Shown: piece by piece, positions 9,080 through 17,302 of the stretch
How the letters are laid out: the number at the start of each line of letters is the position of its first letter
Position numbering within the stretch: position 1 is the stretch's first letter
Source of the DNA: Aureimonas ureilytica DSM 18598 = NBRC 106430
GTDB taxonomy: Bacteria > Pseudomonadota > Alphaproteobacteria > Rhizobiales > Rhizobiaceae
Direction of reading: 5' to 3'
DNA: 64,000 bases
Assembly: GCF_000382705.1 (NCBI RefSeq)
Contig: NZ_ARQE01000001.1
Span: 105,551 to 169,550 of the forward strand
Made by a program: the position numbers and the translations under genes
Notes under the pieces: model-generated
Told to the model about the DNA's origin: nothing
Databases searched by the model: none
The model's input: the letters and a program-made list of their open reading frames with translations, nothing else

Positions 9080-10279
9080 ATGGGGCGGTTCATCGCCGAC
9101 AACGCACGGTGGCTGGCGGGCGGCTTCCTGCTCACCCTCTTCTCCTCCTTCGGGCAGACCTTCTTCATCTCGCTGTCGAACCCCGGCATCCGTGAGGCCT
9201 ACGGGCTGACCCACGGCGAGTTCGGCGGTCTCTACATGCTGGCGACGCTCGGCAGCGCCTTCACGCTGCCCTTTCTCGGCCGCGTCATCGACCGCTACCG
9301 CACGACGACGGTGGCGGCTGGGACGATCGCCATGCTGGCGGTCGCGACGGTGGCGATGGGTCTGTCGGCATCGCTCCCGTTCCTCGTCCTGTCGCTCTAC
9401 CTCCTGCGTCTGTTCGGACAGGGCATGATGACCCAGACCGCCCTGACCGCGACCGGGCGCTGGTTCGCCGCCAACCGCGGCCGCGCCGTGTCCCTCGTCA
9501 CGCTCGGCCAGCAGGCGGGCGAGGCCTCGTTCCCGTTCCTGTTCGTCCTGGTCGCGGGAGCGATCGGCTGGAGGCAGTCCTGGTTCACGGGGACGGCCGC
9601 CCTCCTCTTCGTGGCGCTTCCCGCCGTCTGGCTGCTCCTGCGGCGCGATCGCATCCCGCTGAACGACCCCGTCGCGAAGGTGCGCACGGTCGCCCGGGAC
9701 TGGACCCTGTCCGAGGTCCTGCGCGACCCGAACTTCTACCTGATCTCGGCGGGCGTGCTGGCGCCGCCGTTCGTCGCCACGACGATCTTCTTCCACCAGG
9801 TCTACCTGACGGAGCTTCGCGGCTGGCCGCTGACGCTGTTCGCGGCGGGCTTCGCGGTCATGTCGGTCGCGAACGTCACCTTCACGCTGTTCTCCGGCTG
9901 GCTAATCGACCGCCTGTCGGCGGCCCGCGTCCTGCCGATGTTCCTCTTGCCGCTGGCCGCGGCGAGCCTCATCGCCGCCTTCGTCACCGCTCCATGGGCG
10001 ATCTTCGCCTTCATGGCGCTGATGGGCGTCAGCAACGGCTTCTCGTCGACCTTGTCGGGCGCCATGTGGCCGGAGCTCTACGGCACGAAGCACCTCGGCG
10101 CGATCCGCTCGGTCGTGGTGGCGACGATGGTGTTCGCCAGCGCGGCCGGCCCGGGGCTGACGGGATACCTCATCGACGCCGGGGTCGACTACGATCTCCA
10201 GCTCGCGGCCATGAGTGTGTACGCGCTGGTCGCGGCCGCGGGCATGTGGGTCGTGTCGCGGCGGATCGCAGGCAAGTGA
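9080..10279 (+). CDS. Major facilitator superfamily transporter
   Basis: The 399-residue protein has about 12 membrane segments and the MFS A-type motif after segment 2 (GRVIDRYRTTTVAAG), repeated in the second half (SGWLIDRLSAARVLP). It resembles the oxalate/formate and monocarboxylate-like MFS groups in general layout, but the substrate cannot be assigned. The gene follows the NYN gene by 57 bp on the same strand and ends at a strong hairpin at 10307-10337. Confidence 0.85.
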   Translation: MGRFIADNARWLAGGFLLTLFSSFGQTFFISLSNPGIREAYGLTHGEFGGLYMLATLGSAFTLPFLGRVIDRYRTTTVAAGTIAMLAVATVAMGLSASLPFLVLSLYLLRLFGQGMMTQTALTATGRWFAANRGRAVSLVTLGQQAGEASFPFLFVLVAGAIGWRQSWFTGTAALLFVALPAVWLLLRRDRIPLNDPVAKVRTVARDWTLSEVLRDPNFYLISAGVLAPPFVATTIFFHQVYLTELRGWPLTLFAAGFAVMSVANVTFTLFSGWLIDRLSAARVLPMFLLPLAAASLIAAFVTAPWAIFAFMALMGVSNGFSSTLSGAMWPELYGTKHLGAIRSVVVATMVFASAAGPGLTGYLIDAGVDYDLQLAAMSVYALVAAAGMWVVSRRIAGK

Positions 10280-10306
10280 AGCAGGGGCTGGTCGCCACTC
10301 GAACTC

Positions 10307-10337
10307 GCGGGGCGGCGGGTCCCTCCCGTCGCCCCGC
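10307..10337. terminator. Bidirectional hairpin between convergent genes
   Basis: A 13-bp stem (GCGGGGCGGCGGG at 10307-10319, pairing with 10325-10337 with one G-T wobble) and a 5-base loop lies between the convergent MFS and L,D-transpeptidase genes. No long T-run follows, so it is a candidate terminator by position and stability. Confidence 0.55.
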
Positions 10338-10343
10338 GCCTTC

Positions 10344-11060
10344 TCACGCGTTGGCCAGGCCAGCGCCGCCATGCTCCATGACGATGATCGGGCTTCCGTT
10401 CCGCACGTTGTCGTAGAGGTGGATGACGTCCTGGTTCAGGAGGCGGATGCAGCCCGACGACACGGCCTTGCCGATCGACCATGGCTGGTGCGTCCCGTGC
10501 AGGCGGTAAAGCGTGTCGACGTTGCCTTGGTGGATGTAGTGGGCGCGGGCTCCGAGCGGGTTCGTCGGCCCAGGGTCCATGCCGCCGTTGGCGATCGAGT
10601 AGGGTCTGAGCTCCGGCTGGCGCTCGACCATGGAGTCCGGCGGCGTCCAGCGCGGCCACTCGCGCTTGTAGGCCATGTGGGCCCGCCCGGACCAGGCGAA
10701 GCCCTGCCGCCCAACGCCGATCCCGTATCGCGTGGCGCGGCCAGGCGCGGTGACGTGGTAGAGGTACTTGGCCGCGGTGTCGACGACGAGCGTCCCGACG
10801 CGTTCGCTCGTGGGATAGTCGACGTCCTCCTGTCGCCAGAACACCGGATCGACCTTCGACACGTCCACCGCCGGAACGGAGAAGCGCTCGTTCGGAAGAG
10901 CTTGGTACATCAGCGGGACGGCGCGGGGCGCAGCCGGCGTAGTCGGTTCTGCGGGAGGACGGCGAGCCGGTGGAGGCGGAGCGACGGCAGGCTTCGGCGT
11001 CGCCACGCAACCTGACAGGGCCACGGCGCACAGGCCGGAGAGGAAGGCGCGTCGGGGCAT
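10344..11060 (-). CDS. L,D-transpeptidase (YkuD), lipoprotein
   Basis: The 238-residue protein starts MPRRAFLSGLCAVALSGC, a lipoprotein signal with lipobox LSGC (Cys18). A proline/alanine linker (about 25-50) and a YkuD domain follow. The catalytic region is present: YRLHGTHQPWSIGKAVSSGCIRL, with the His and the S-x-G-C-(I/V)-R motif holding the nucleophilic Cys. Such enzymes make 3-3 peptidoglycan cross-links or attach lipoproteins to peptidoglycan, and they act in the periplasm. The open frame allows an upstream GTG at 11138, but that would bury the signal peptide, so the ATG at 11060 is used. Confidence 0.88.
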   Translation of the reverse strand: MPRRAFLSGLCAVALSGCVATPKPAVAPPPPARRPPAEPTTPAAPRAVPLMYQALPNERFSVPAVDVSKVDPVFWRQEDVDYPTSERVGTLVVDTAAKYLYHVTAPGRATRYGIGVGRQGFAWSGRAHMAYKREWPRWTPPDSMVERQPELRPYSIANGGMDPGPTNPLGARAHYIHQGNVDTLYRLHGTHQPWSIGKAVSSGCIRLLNQDVIHLYDNVRNGSPIIVMEHGGAGLANA

Positions 11061-11207
11061 CGGGGACACGGCGGGGCGTTCGGCGGCCGCAGGATCGGCG
11101 CCGACCCCGGTTGAGATCACGGGCATGGATGAGAACACTTCGAAGGCGTGAGGGTACGGGCTCGCAGGGCGAGCGCGCCATTCACGCGTGAGACGGGGAA
11201 TGGGTGA

Positions 11208-11552
11208 CTAGGCCTTCGTTCCCGTGCCCTTCGGCGGACGGTCGAGCCCATCCGGCATCCAGTGCGGCACGGCCTCCTCAACCGCGGGGGGTGGTGCGGG
11301 CGTCGCGGCGTCCGGCTCCGTCAGCATGGATACACCGAGGCGGTCGGCAACGACCTTGCAGCCCTGCACCTGCCCTTGTCCGACAAGGGTGACGGCGCTG
11401 TCCCGGGCGGTTGTCGACGAGACCGAGACGAACCGCTTGCAGGTTCCGGCATGGGCGCTCGTCGACAGCGCGAGCGTACCCTGGGCCAGGAAGCCCAAGG
11501 CCATCACGATCGTCGCCAGCCATCTCGCCCATGCATGCATGGCGCGGACCAT
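11208..11552 (-). CDS. Small predicted secreted protein, unknown function
   Basis: The 114-residue frame begins MVRAMHAWARWLATIVMALG, a good signal peptide ending at STSAHA-GT (about residue 33). It is followed by a short cysteine-containing domain (two Cys, TCKRF and VQGCKV) and a proline-rich tail. No family was recognised. The frame extends upstream to 11795, but that part crosses a strong hairpin and is unlikely to be coding. Existence is supported mainly by the signal peptide. Confidence 0.45.
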   Translation of the reverse strand: MVRAMHAWARWLATIVMALGFLAQGTLALSTSAHAGTCKRFVSVSSTTARDSAVTLVGQGQVQGCKVVADRLGVSMLTEPDAATPAPPPAVEEAVPHWMPDGLDRPPKGTGTKA

Positions 11553-11607
11553 AGAGGGCGGCGGAGCGGATGGCCACCGCCGATCGTATCGATCGAGGCT
11601 AGGCCGT

Positions 11608-11640
11608 ATGGCTGGGTGCCCAAGACGGGCACCCAGCCAT
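11608..11640. other. Perfect 14-bp hairpin, function unknown
   Basis: ATGGCTGGGTGCCC (11608-11621) is followed by a 5-base loop AAGAC and the exact reverse complement (11627-11640). It lies between the start of the minus-strand secreted-protein gene and the plus-strand BigR-like gene. Without a T-run on either side it is not a standard terminator. A repetitive extragenic palindrome or an upstream structural element is possible. Confidence 0.6.
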
Positions 11641-11784
11641 GGGCTGCCGAACCGGAAGGGACGGGACGGTCCGGCAGCCTCCTCGAGACCCGGGATACCG
11701 CGAGCGGCGGTCACCGTGTCGATCTCCGGGCCCTGCGGTTGTGAAACGGTGAGCAACACTTCCACCAACCCCACACTCACGACG

Positions 11785-11822
11785 CCCTTGAACATTAGAG
11801 ATCACTATATTAGATTTTTCTC
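11785..11822 (+). promoter_or_regulatory. AT-rich promoter/operator region of the BigR-like regulator
   Basis: The 38 bases before the start codon are markedly AT-rich against the GC-rich surroundings and contain ATTAGA twice (in CATTAGAGATC and TATATTAGATTTT). BigR/SqrR-type repressors bind AT-rich operators overlapping their own promoter. The boundaries and the actual site are inferred. Confidence 0.4.
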
Positions 11823-12158
11823 ATGCACAAGGAGGGCACGCAGGTGGACGGCATGCAGGAGTTCGAAGCCAAGGCGAGCGAGGTCGCCGCCATCCTGAAG
11901 GCGGTCGCCAACGAGCGGCGCCTCATGCTCTTGTGCAAGCTCCTCGACATGGGCGAGGCGAACGTCGGCACGCTGGCCGACGCCGTCGGCCTGTCGCAGT
12001 CGGCGCTTTCCCAGCACCTCACCGTCCTGCGCGAGCAGGGCATCGTCGCCTACCGGCGTGAGAGCCAGACGCTCTGGTACCACATCGCCGATCCGAGGAT
12101 CGAAGCGCTCTTCGGGACGCTTCAGGGCCTGTTCTGTCCGCCCAAGAATGGGGTTTAG
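11823..12158 (+). CDS. bigR: BigR/SqrR-like persulfide-sensing ArsR-family repressor
   Basis: The 111-residue winged-helix protein has the ArsR/SmtB recognition helix (GLSQSALSQHLTVLREQG). It carries only two cysteines, Cys38 (LMLLCKLL) and Cys105 (LQGLFCPP), spaced like the redox pair of BigR and SqrR, which form a polysulfide bridge on exposure to sulfane sulfur and release DNA. No metal-type CxC site is present. The downstream operon (two YeeE/YedE halves, TauE/SafE, persulfide dioxygenase-like, rhodanese) is the classical BigR regulon composition. This makes the sulfur-sensing assignment stronger than an arsenic role, despite the adjacent arsenic operon. Confidence 0.85.
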   Translation: MHKEGTQVDGMQEFEAKASEVAAILKAVANERRLMLLCKLLDMGEANVGTLADAVGLSQSALSQHLTVLREQGIVAYRRESQTLWYHIADPRIEALFGTLQGLFCPPKNGV

Positions 12159-12203
12159 GTAGCGCCTTCCCCGCCGACGCTTGCCGCCTGAGGAGCCACG
12201 ACC

Positions 12204-12629
12204 ATGGATCACTTCACTCCCGTGTCCGCCCTCGGTGGCGGCCTCCTGATCGGCCTCTCCGTCGCCATCCTGCTTCTGGCGAACGGGCGCATCGCCGGCA
12301 TCAGCGGCATCCTCGACGGGGCCTTGAAGATCGGCGGGTCGGAGACTGGGTGGCGCCTCGCCTTCCTGGTCGGGCTGCTGGCTGCCGTCCCTGTGATGGC
12401 CCTCGCCGGATACGCCCTGCCGGTCGTGCAGGTGGGGGCGACGCTTCCCATTGTCGCGCTCGCCGGCGTCCTCGTCGGCTTTGGCACGCGCCTCGGGTCG
12501 GGCTGCACCAGCGGTCATGGCGTCTGCGGCATCGGCCGCGGGTCGGGCCGCTCGATCGTCGCGACGCTGACCTTCATGGCGAGCGCCGCCGCCACCGTCT
12601 TCGTCGTCCGCCACGTCCTCGGAGCCTGA
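12204..12629 (+). CDS. YeeE/YedE-family membrane protein, first half
   Basis: The 141-residue protein has about four hydrophobic segments and the family motif LVGFGTRLGSGCTSGHGVCGIGRGS, whose Cys residues are thought to handle sulfur in YeeE/YedE thiosulfate-type transporters. A second half-size protein is encoded 3 bp downstream, matching the paired PmpA/PmpB arrangement known from sulfur-oxidation loci. Inferred role: movement of a sulfur species across the inner membrane. Confidence 0.85.
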   Translation: MDHFTPVSALGGGLLIGLSVAILLLANGRIAGISGILDGALKIGGSETGWRLAFLVGLLAAVPVMALAGYALPVVQVGATLPIVALAGVLVGFGTRLGSGCTSGHGVCGIGRGSGRSIVATLTFMASAAATVFVVRHVLGA

Positions 12630-12632
12630 CCC

Positions 12633-13091
12633 ATGGCCCGCATCCTCCTCGCCCTTCTGTCCGGCCTCGTCTTCGGCGTCGGGCTCGTCGTCTCGCAGAT
12701 GGTCGTCCCCGAGAAGGTTCTCGGCTTCCTCGACGTGTTCGGGAACTGGGACCCGAGCCTTGCCTTCGTCATGGGCGGCGCGATCCTCGTCTCCGCGCCC
12801 GCTTTCGCCCTTGCCCGTCGCATGGGACGCCCGCTGGTCGCCCCAAGATTCGAGATCCCGACGCGCCGCGACATCGACGCCCGGCTTCTGTTCGGTGCCG
12901 TGATCTTCGGCCTCGGCTGGGGGCTCGTCGGCCTGTGCCCGGGTCCGGCGATCGCCGCGATCGGCCTGAGCCCGGTGCCCGCGCTTGTCTTCGTCGCGGC
13001 GATGGTCGCGGGCATGCTCCTGTTTCGACTGACGCTGGATCCGAGCGCCGCGGTGGCCTCTGCCGCGCCCGGGCAGGAGGCGGACGCATGA
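12633..13091 (+). CDS. YeeE/YedE-family membrane protein, second half (DUF6691-like)
   Basis: The 152-residue protein has four hydrophobic segments. Family features are GLVFGVGLVVSQMVVPEKVLGFLDVFGNWDPSL near the N-terminus and the conserved FGLGWGLVGLCPGPAIA with one Cys. It is expected to form a complex with the preceding protein. The stop overlaps the next start (ATGA), so translation is probably coupled. Confidence 0.85.
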   Translation: MARILLALLSGLVFGVGLVVSQMVVPEKVLGFLDVFGNWDPSLAFVMGGAILVSAPAFALARRMGRPLVAPRFEIPTRRDIDARLLFGAVIFGLGWGLVGLCPGPAIAAIGLSPVPALVFVAAMVAGMLLFRLTLDPSAAVASAAPGQEADA

Positions 13092-13888
13092 CCGCCGCTC
13101 CCGTCATGCTCGCCGCCGCGACGGGCTCGGGCGGCCTCGTCGGCCTCGTCCTCGGCCTCTTCGGCGGGGGCGGCTCGATCCTCGCGGTCCCGCTCCTCGT
13201 CTACGTCGTGGGCATTGCCTCGCCGCACGTGGCGATCGGAACGAGTGCGGTCGCGGTCGCGGCCAGCGCGCTCGGCAACCTCGTGCCGCATGCGAGGGCC
13301 GGCCGGGTGAAGTGGCGCTGCGCCGCCGTCTTCGCCCTCGCCGGGGTCGCGGGCTCGCTGGCGGGCGCAGCAGCGGCCAAGGCCGTCGATGGCGAACGGC
13401 TCCTCGCCCTCTTCGGCCTCGTGATGATCGGCGTCGGCCTCGCCATGATGCGTCGCCGAGGCACGGCGGGCGATCCCGCTGTTCGCCTGACCTGGGAGAG
13501 CGCCCCCCGCCTCCTGCCGATGCTGGTCGGCATTGGGTTCGCGGTCGGTCTGTTCTCCGGCTTCTTCGGGATCGGCGGCGGCTTCCTGATCGTGCCGGGC
13601 CTCGTCCTCGCGACGGGCATGCCGCTGGCCTACGCCATCGGCACCTCACTCGTTGGCGTCGCGGCCTTCGGCGCGGCGACCGCGGGGAGCTACGCCCTCT
13701 CCGGGCTCGTCGACTGGCCCGTCGCCGCCCTCTTCGTCGCCGGCGGTCTCGTCGGCGGCTGGGCCGGGACCGCGCTCGGAACACGCCTCGCCAGCCACAA
13801 GCAGACGCTCGGCCTCGCCTTCGCCGGCCTCGTCGTTGCCGTCGGCCTCTTCATCGTCGCCAAGGGGTCCGGCGCGCTTCTCGCCTGA
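13088..13888 (+). CDS. TauE/SafE-family sulfite/organosulfur exporter
   Basis: The 266-residue protein has about eight hydrophobic segments and the twin glycine-rich motifs of the family, GLVLGLFGGGGSILAVPLLVY near the N-terminus and GLFSGFFGIGGGFLIVPGLVL in the second half. Family members export sulfite, sulfoacetate and related anions. In a persulfide dioxygenase operon the likely cargo is sulfite made by the enzyme encoded next. The start codon overlaps the preceding stop. Confidence 0.88.
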   Translation: MTAAPVMLAAATGSGGLVGLVLGLFGGGGSILAVPLLVYVVGIASPHVAIGTSAVAVAASALGNLVPHARAGRVKWRCAAVFALAGVAGSLAGAAAAKAVDGERLLALFGLVMIGVGLAMMRRRGTAGDPAVRLTWESAPRLLPMLVGIGFAVGLFSGFFGIGGGFLIVPGLVLATGMPLAYAIGTSLVGVAAFGAATAGSYALSGLVDWPVAALFVAGGLVGGWAGTALGTRLASHKQTLGLAFAGLVVAVGLFIVAKGSGALLA

Positions 13889-13919
13889 TCCCCCCATCCG
13901 AACCCACACACTCACCGTC

Positions 13920-14837
13920 ATGAGAACCGACATGTCGTCCCCGACACCCGATCGCCTCGCCGGCACGCCCGTCGTCACCGGCTTCTTCGACAAGCGCACG
14001 TTCAGCGTCCAGTACGTCGTCGCCGATCCCGAGACGCGGGCCTGCGCTATCATCGACCCCGTGCTCGACTTCGACCCGAAGTCGGGCGCGACCGCCACAA
14101 CCTCGGCCGACGAGATCCTCGCCTTCATCGAGCGCGAGGGCTTGCGGCTGGAATGGATCCTCGACACGCACCCGCACGCCGACCACTTCTCGGCGGCCGG
14201 CTACCTGCACGACCGGACGGGCGCCCCGACGGCGATCGGCGAGAAGGTGCGCGGGGTCCAAAAGCTCTGGCAGGGGATCTATCATATCAAGGGCTGCTGC
14301 CCGGCCGACGGCTCGCAGTGGAACCGTCTCTTCGCGGACGGCGAGCGCTTCCGGATCGGCAACCTCGAGGTCGAGGTCCTGTTCACGCCGGGCCACACGC
14401 TGGCCTCGATCGCCTACCGGGTCGGCGACACCGTCTTCGTCCACGACACGCTGTTCATGCCGGACGGCGGCACGGCGCGGGCCGACTTCCCCGGGGGCAG
14501 CGCGGACGCGCTCTGGGACAGCATCCAGCGCATCCTGGCCCTGCCGGGCAACACGCGCGTCTTCACCGGACACGACTACCAGCCGGGCGGACGAGAGCCG
14601 CGCTGGGAATCGACGGTCGACGAACAGCGCCGCACGAACGTCCACCTCGTGAAGGCGCCCACGCGCGAGGCCTTCGTCAAGCTTCGCGAGGACCGCGACC
14701 GCGAGCTCGCCATGCCGAACCTCATCCTCCATTCGCTCCAGGTGAACATCCGGGGCGGTCGCCTGCCGGAACCCGAGGACGACGGACGGCGCTACCTGAA
14801 GATCCCGCTCGACGCGCTCGAAGGCGCGGCCTGGTGA
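13920..14837 (+). CDS. Persulfide dioxygenase-like metallo-beta-lactamase protein (Blh/ETHE1 family)
   Basis: The 305-residue protein carries the MBL metal site DTHPHADHFSAA (HxHxDH), a later GHT with its metal His (FTPGHTLASI), the conserved Asp in VHDTLFMPDGGTARADFPGG and the C-terminal GHDY. The DFP/GG segment is typical of ETHE1-type persulfide dioxygenases, which oxidise glutathione persulfide to sulfite. Blh in BigR operons is of this family. A separate rhodanese follows 17 bp downstream, so the two activities that are fused in some Blh proteins are split here. ATG 13932 is an alternative start. Confidence 0.85.
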   Translation: MRTDMSSPTPDRLAGTPVVTGFFDKRTFSVQYVVADPETRACAIIDPVLDFDPKSGATATTSADEILAFIEREGLRLEWILDTHPHADHFSAAGYLHDRTGAPTAIGEKVRGVQKLWQGIYHIKGCCPADGSQWNRLFADGERFRIGNLEVEVLFTPGHTLASIAYRVGDTVFVHDTLFMPDGGTARADFPGGSADALWDSIQRILALPGNTRVFTGHDYQPGGREPRWESTVDEQRRTNVHLVKAPTREAFVKLREDRDRELAMPNLILHSLQVNIRGGRLPEPEDDGRRYLKIPLDALEGAAW

Positions 14838-14854
14838 ACGTGAAGGAGAGACCC

Positions 14855-15241
14855 ATGACCATACGAAGTGCGAAGGACGTCGTCGCCGAGGCCCGTGCCG
14901 GGGTGACGAGCGTCACGGCCGAGGAGGCGGCCGCCGAGGTGGGTTCGCCCGACACCGTGTTCGTTGACGTGCGCGAGGCCAACGAGGTGGTGAAGACGGG
15001 AACCGTCGCGGGGGCCGTCCATGTGCCGCGGGGCCTTCTCGAGTTCCAGGCCGATCCCTCGAGCCCCAGCCACAACCCGCGGCTCGACCCCGCCAAGCGG
15101 ATCCTCCTGTTCTGCGCCTCGGGCGGTCGCTCGACGCTGGCGGCCAAGGCGCTGGCGGAGATGGGCTACGCCGACGTCGCTTCGGTCGAGGGCGGCTTCC
15201 CGGCGCTGGAGAAGGCTGGTGCCAGGACGACCTCGACCTGA
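14855..15241 (+). CDS. Rhodanese-domain sulfurtransferase
   Basis: The 128-residue single-domain rhodanese has the substrate-side motif VFVDVREANEVVKTGTVAGAVHVPRG and the active-site loop LLFCASGGRSTLAAK with catalytic Cys. An AAGGAGA ribosome site precedes the ATG at 14855. It probably moves sulfane sulfur between low-molecular-weight thiols and sulfite, working with the dioxygenase upstream. It is the last gene of the sulfide block, and the arsenic promoter begins 88 bp further on. Confidence 0.9.
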   Translation: MTIRSAKDVVAEARAGVTSVTAEEAAAEVGSPDTVFVDVREANEVVKTGTVAGAVHVPRGLLEFQADPSSPSHNPRLDPAKRILLFCASGGRSTLAAKALAEMGYADVASVEGGFPALEKAGARTTST

Positions 15242-15328
15242 TCGCGCCCGGCGGGGCAGCTTCCTGCCCGGCCTCGAGGGGACGGATGTCACGCTCGGCA
15301 ACACCGACGTCCGTTCTTTCTCACTTGA

Positions 15329-15352
15329 ATACTGCAACGATGTTTGCAATAT
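15329..15352. promoter_or_regulatory. Probable ArsR operator
   Basis: ATACTGCAA (15329-15337) and TTGCAATAT (15344-15352) form a 9-bp dyad with a single mismatch and a 6-bp spacer, ending 7 bp before the arsR start codon. The position over the translation/transcription start region and the form of the dyad fit autorepression by the ArsR protein encoded next. Confidence 0.65.
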
Positions 15353-15359
15353 CGTAGGG

Positions 15360-15713
15360 ATGAACGACGACTCAGCCGTTGCCGCCCTGTCCGCCCTCGC
15401 TCACGCCGACCGCCTCGCGGCCTTCCGGATGCTGGTTCGGGCCGGCCCGAACGGAATGCCGTCCGGGGAGATCGCCGAGGCGCTGTCCATCCCGCCGACG
15501 CGGATGAGCTTTCACCTCGCGACGCTGGAACGCGCCAAGCTTCTGCGCTCGTGGCGAGATGGGCGCCGCATCCTCTACGCGGCGAGCTACGACGACATGC
15601 GCCAGCTCCTCGCCTTCCTGACGGAGGACTGCTGTTCGGGGAACCCGGCAATCTGCGGGAACTTCGGCGCCGACCTCCTCGCCCCGTCATGCCCGTCGGA
15701 GACATGCTCGTGA
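15360..15713 (+). CDS. arsR: ArsR arsenite-responsive repressor
   Basis: The 117-residue winged-helix protein has a recognition helix at IPPTRMSFHLATLERA. A C-terminal cysteine group, Cys91-Cys92 and Cys99 (EDCCSGNPAIC), closely resembles the C-terminal arsenite site of the Acidithiobacillus ArsR class and differs from the alpha-3 CVC-type site of plasmid R773 ArsR. It opens the arsenic operon. The downstream arsC reading frame overlaps its stop. Confidence 0.88.
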   Translation: MNDDSAVAALSALAHADRLAAFRMLVRAGPNGMPSGEIAEALSIPPTRMSFHLATLERAKLLRSWRDGRRILYAASYDDMRQLLAFLTEDCCSGNPAICGNFGADLLAPSCPSETCS

Positions 15714-16558
15714 CCGTCACGATCTACCACAACCCCGCCTGCGGCACGTCCCGCAACACGCTGGAGATGATCCGACAGTCCGGCGAGGAGCCGGAGGTCG
15801 TCGAGTACCTGAAGGCTCCCCCGAGCCGCGAGCGGCTGATCGAACTGATCCACGCCATGGGCATCCGCCCGCGCGACCTCCTTCGCGAGAAGGGCACGCC
15901 CTACGCCGAACTCGGCCTCGGGAACCAGACGCTGTCCGACGACGCCCTCCTCGATGCCATGATGGCGCACCCAATCCTGATCAACCGTCCGATCGTCGTG
16001 ACGGACAAGGGCGCCGCGCTCTGCCGCCCTTCGGAGAAGGTGCTGCCGCTTCTCGCCAACCCCGTCGCCACCTTCACCAAGGAGGACGGGGAGACTTGTC
16101 GGAGGCACCCCGGCATGATCCCGACGCTCGTCGCGACCGCCGTCGACGATCCGGCCGGCCTCGTCGGCCTCCTGTCCGCGGCGGGGCTGCCGACCGAGGA
16201 CGTGGCGGAGCCCGGCCGGGTGTTCCTGCGCTACGCCACCGAGGACGGCGAGTTCGTCGGGATCGGCGGCTTCGAACCCCTCGGCGCCGCCGTCCTCCTG
16301 CGATCCATCGTCGTCGTTCCCGAGCAACGCGGGCGCGGCGTCGGCGGCGCGATCGCGGCTGACCTGATGCAGCGTGGTCGCGGGCAAGGCGCAGCCGACG
16401 CGTTCGCCTTCACGACAGGGGAACGGACCTTCCTAGCGGCGCTCGGCTTCCGCCGCGTCGAACGGACGGAGGCTCCCGCCGCGGTGCTGGCGACCCGGCA
16501 GGCCATGGGCCTGTGTTCGGCCTCGGCCGTGCTGTGGCGGAAGGAGACCGCGCGATGA
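15704..16558 (+). CDS. arsC: ArsC arsenate reductase fused to an ArsN2-like GNAT acetyltransferase
   Basis: The protein has 284 residues. Residues about 1-140 are a glutaredoxin-dependent Ars[14 protein letters not shown] with the catalytic Cys, SRERL, INRPIV and LCRPSEKV, which carry the three arginines of the oxyanion site. Residues about 143-284 are a GNAT domain with [21 protein letters not shown] (acetyl-CoA loop R-G-x-G-x-G/A) and [16 protein letters not shown]. The domain ends ASAVLWRKE and matches the ArsN2-like family linked to arsenic operons. The frame is unbroken across both domains, and no stop or start lies in the linker ([17 protein letters not shown]). The ATG at 15704 overlaps the end of arsR; ATG 15689 and GTG 15710 are alternatives. 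Known activities: arsenate to arsenite, and for ArsN relatives N-acetylation of toxic amino-acid arsenicals. Joint action is inferred. Confidence 0.85.
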   Translation: MLVTVTIYHNPACGTSRNTLEMIRQSGEEPEVVEYLKAPPSRERLIELIHAMGIRPRDLLREKGTPYAELGLGNQTLSDDALLDAMMAHPILINRPIVVTDKGAALCRPSEKVLPLLANPVATFTKEDGETCRRHPGMIPTLVATAVDDPAGLVGLLSAAGLPTEDVAEPGRVFLRYATEDGEFVGIGGFEPLGAAVLLRSIVVVPEQRGRGVGGAIAADLMQRGRGQGAADAFAFTTGERTFLAALGFRRVERTEAPAAVLATRQAMGLCSASAVLWRKETAR

Positions 16559-17280
16559 CAGACCCCGCCGCGCGCGACCTGCCCTCCGCGGACCTCGACC
16601 AGCTTCGCCCGATCGACGTGGACGCGCTCGCCGGCCCCGGCGCACCGACGCACCCGCCGCGCATCCTCGTCCTCTACGGCTCGATCCGCGAGCGGTCCTA
16701 TTCCCGCCTCCTGTCCGAGGAGGCCGGCCGCCTGCTTCGCTGGTTCGACTGCGAGGTGCGCACGTTCGACCCTCGCGGTCTGCCGCTTCCCGATGGGGCG
16801 GAACCCGACCACCCGAAGGTGAAAGAGCTACGCGACCTAGCCGACTGGTCCGAGGGCATGGTCTGGGTCAGCCCGGAGCGCCACGGCGCTATGACGGCCA
16901 TCATGAAGGCGCAGATCGACTGGATTCCCCTGGCCCTCGGCGCCAAGCGTCCGACGCAGGGCAAGACGCTCGCCGTCATGGAGGTGTCGGGCGGCTCGCA
17001 GTCCTTCAACGCCGTGAACCAGATGCGCATCCTCGGCCGCTGGATGCGCATGGTGACGATCCCCAACCAGTCGTCGGTGCCGAAGGCCTTCCTCGAGTTC
17101 GACGAGGCGGGGCGCATGAAGCCGTCCGCCCTCTACAGCCGCGTGGTCGACATCTGCGAGGAACTGGTGAAGTTCACCCACCTCGTACGCGGCCGCTCGG
17201 ACCACCTGACGGATCGCTACTCCGAGCGCGTCGAGAGCGCCGAGAAGCTGTCCGAGCGCGTCAACCAGCGCACCCTCTGA
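16555..17280 (+). CDS. arsH: ArsH NADPH-dependent FMN reductase (organoarsenical oxidase)
   Basis: The 241-residue flavodoxin-fold protein has the FMN phosphate loop [19 protein letters not shown] and the characteristic ArsH segments [20 protein letters not shown] and the [19 protein letters not shown] region. ArsH oxidises trivalent methylated or aromatic arsenicals to the less toxic pentavalent state. The start overlaps the arsC stop (ATGA), so expression is coupled. Confidence 0.93.
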   Translation: MTDPAARDLPSADLDQLRPIDVDALAGPGAPTHPPRILVLYGSIRERSYSRLLSEEAGRLLRWFDCEVRTFDPRGLPLPDGAEPDHPKVKELRDLADWSEGMVWVSPERHGAMTAIMKAQIDWIPLALGAKRPTQGKTLAVMEVSGGSQSFNAVNQMRILGRWMRMVTIPNQSSVPKAFLEFDEAGRMKPSALYSRVVDICEELVKFTHLVRGRSDHLTDRYSERVESAEKLSERVNQRTL

Positions 17281-17302
17281 TCCTCTTGTCTCCGGACCGT
17301 CC

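Noticed and set aside
11553-11795. Extension of the small secreted protein up to 11795
   Set aside because: The extension would run through the perfect hairpin at 11608-11640 and place the signal peptide in the middle of the protein.
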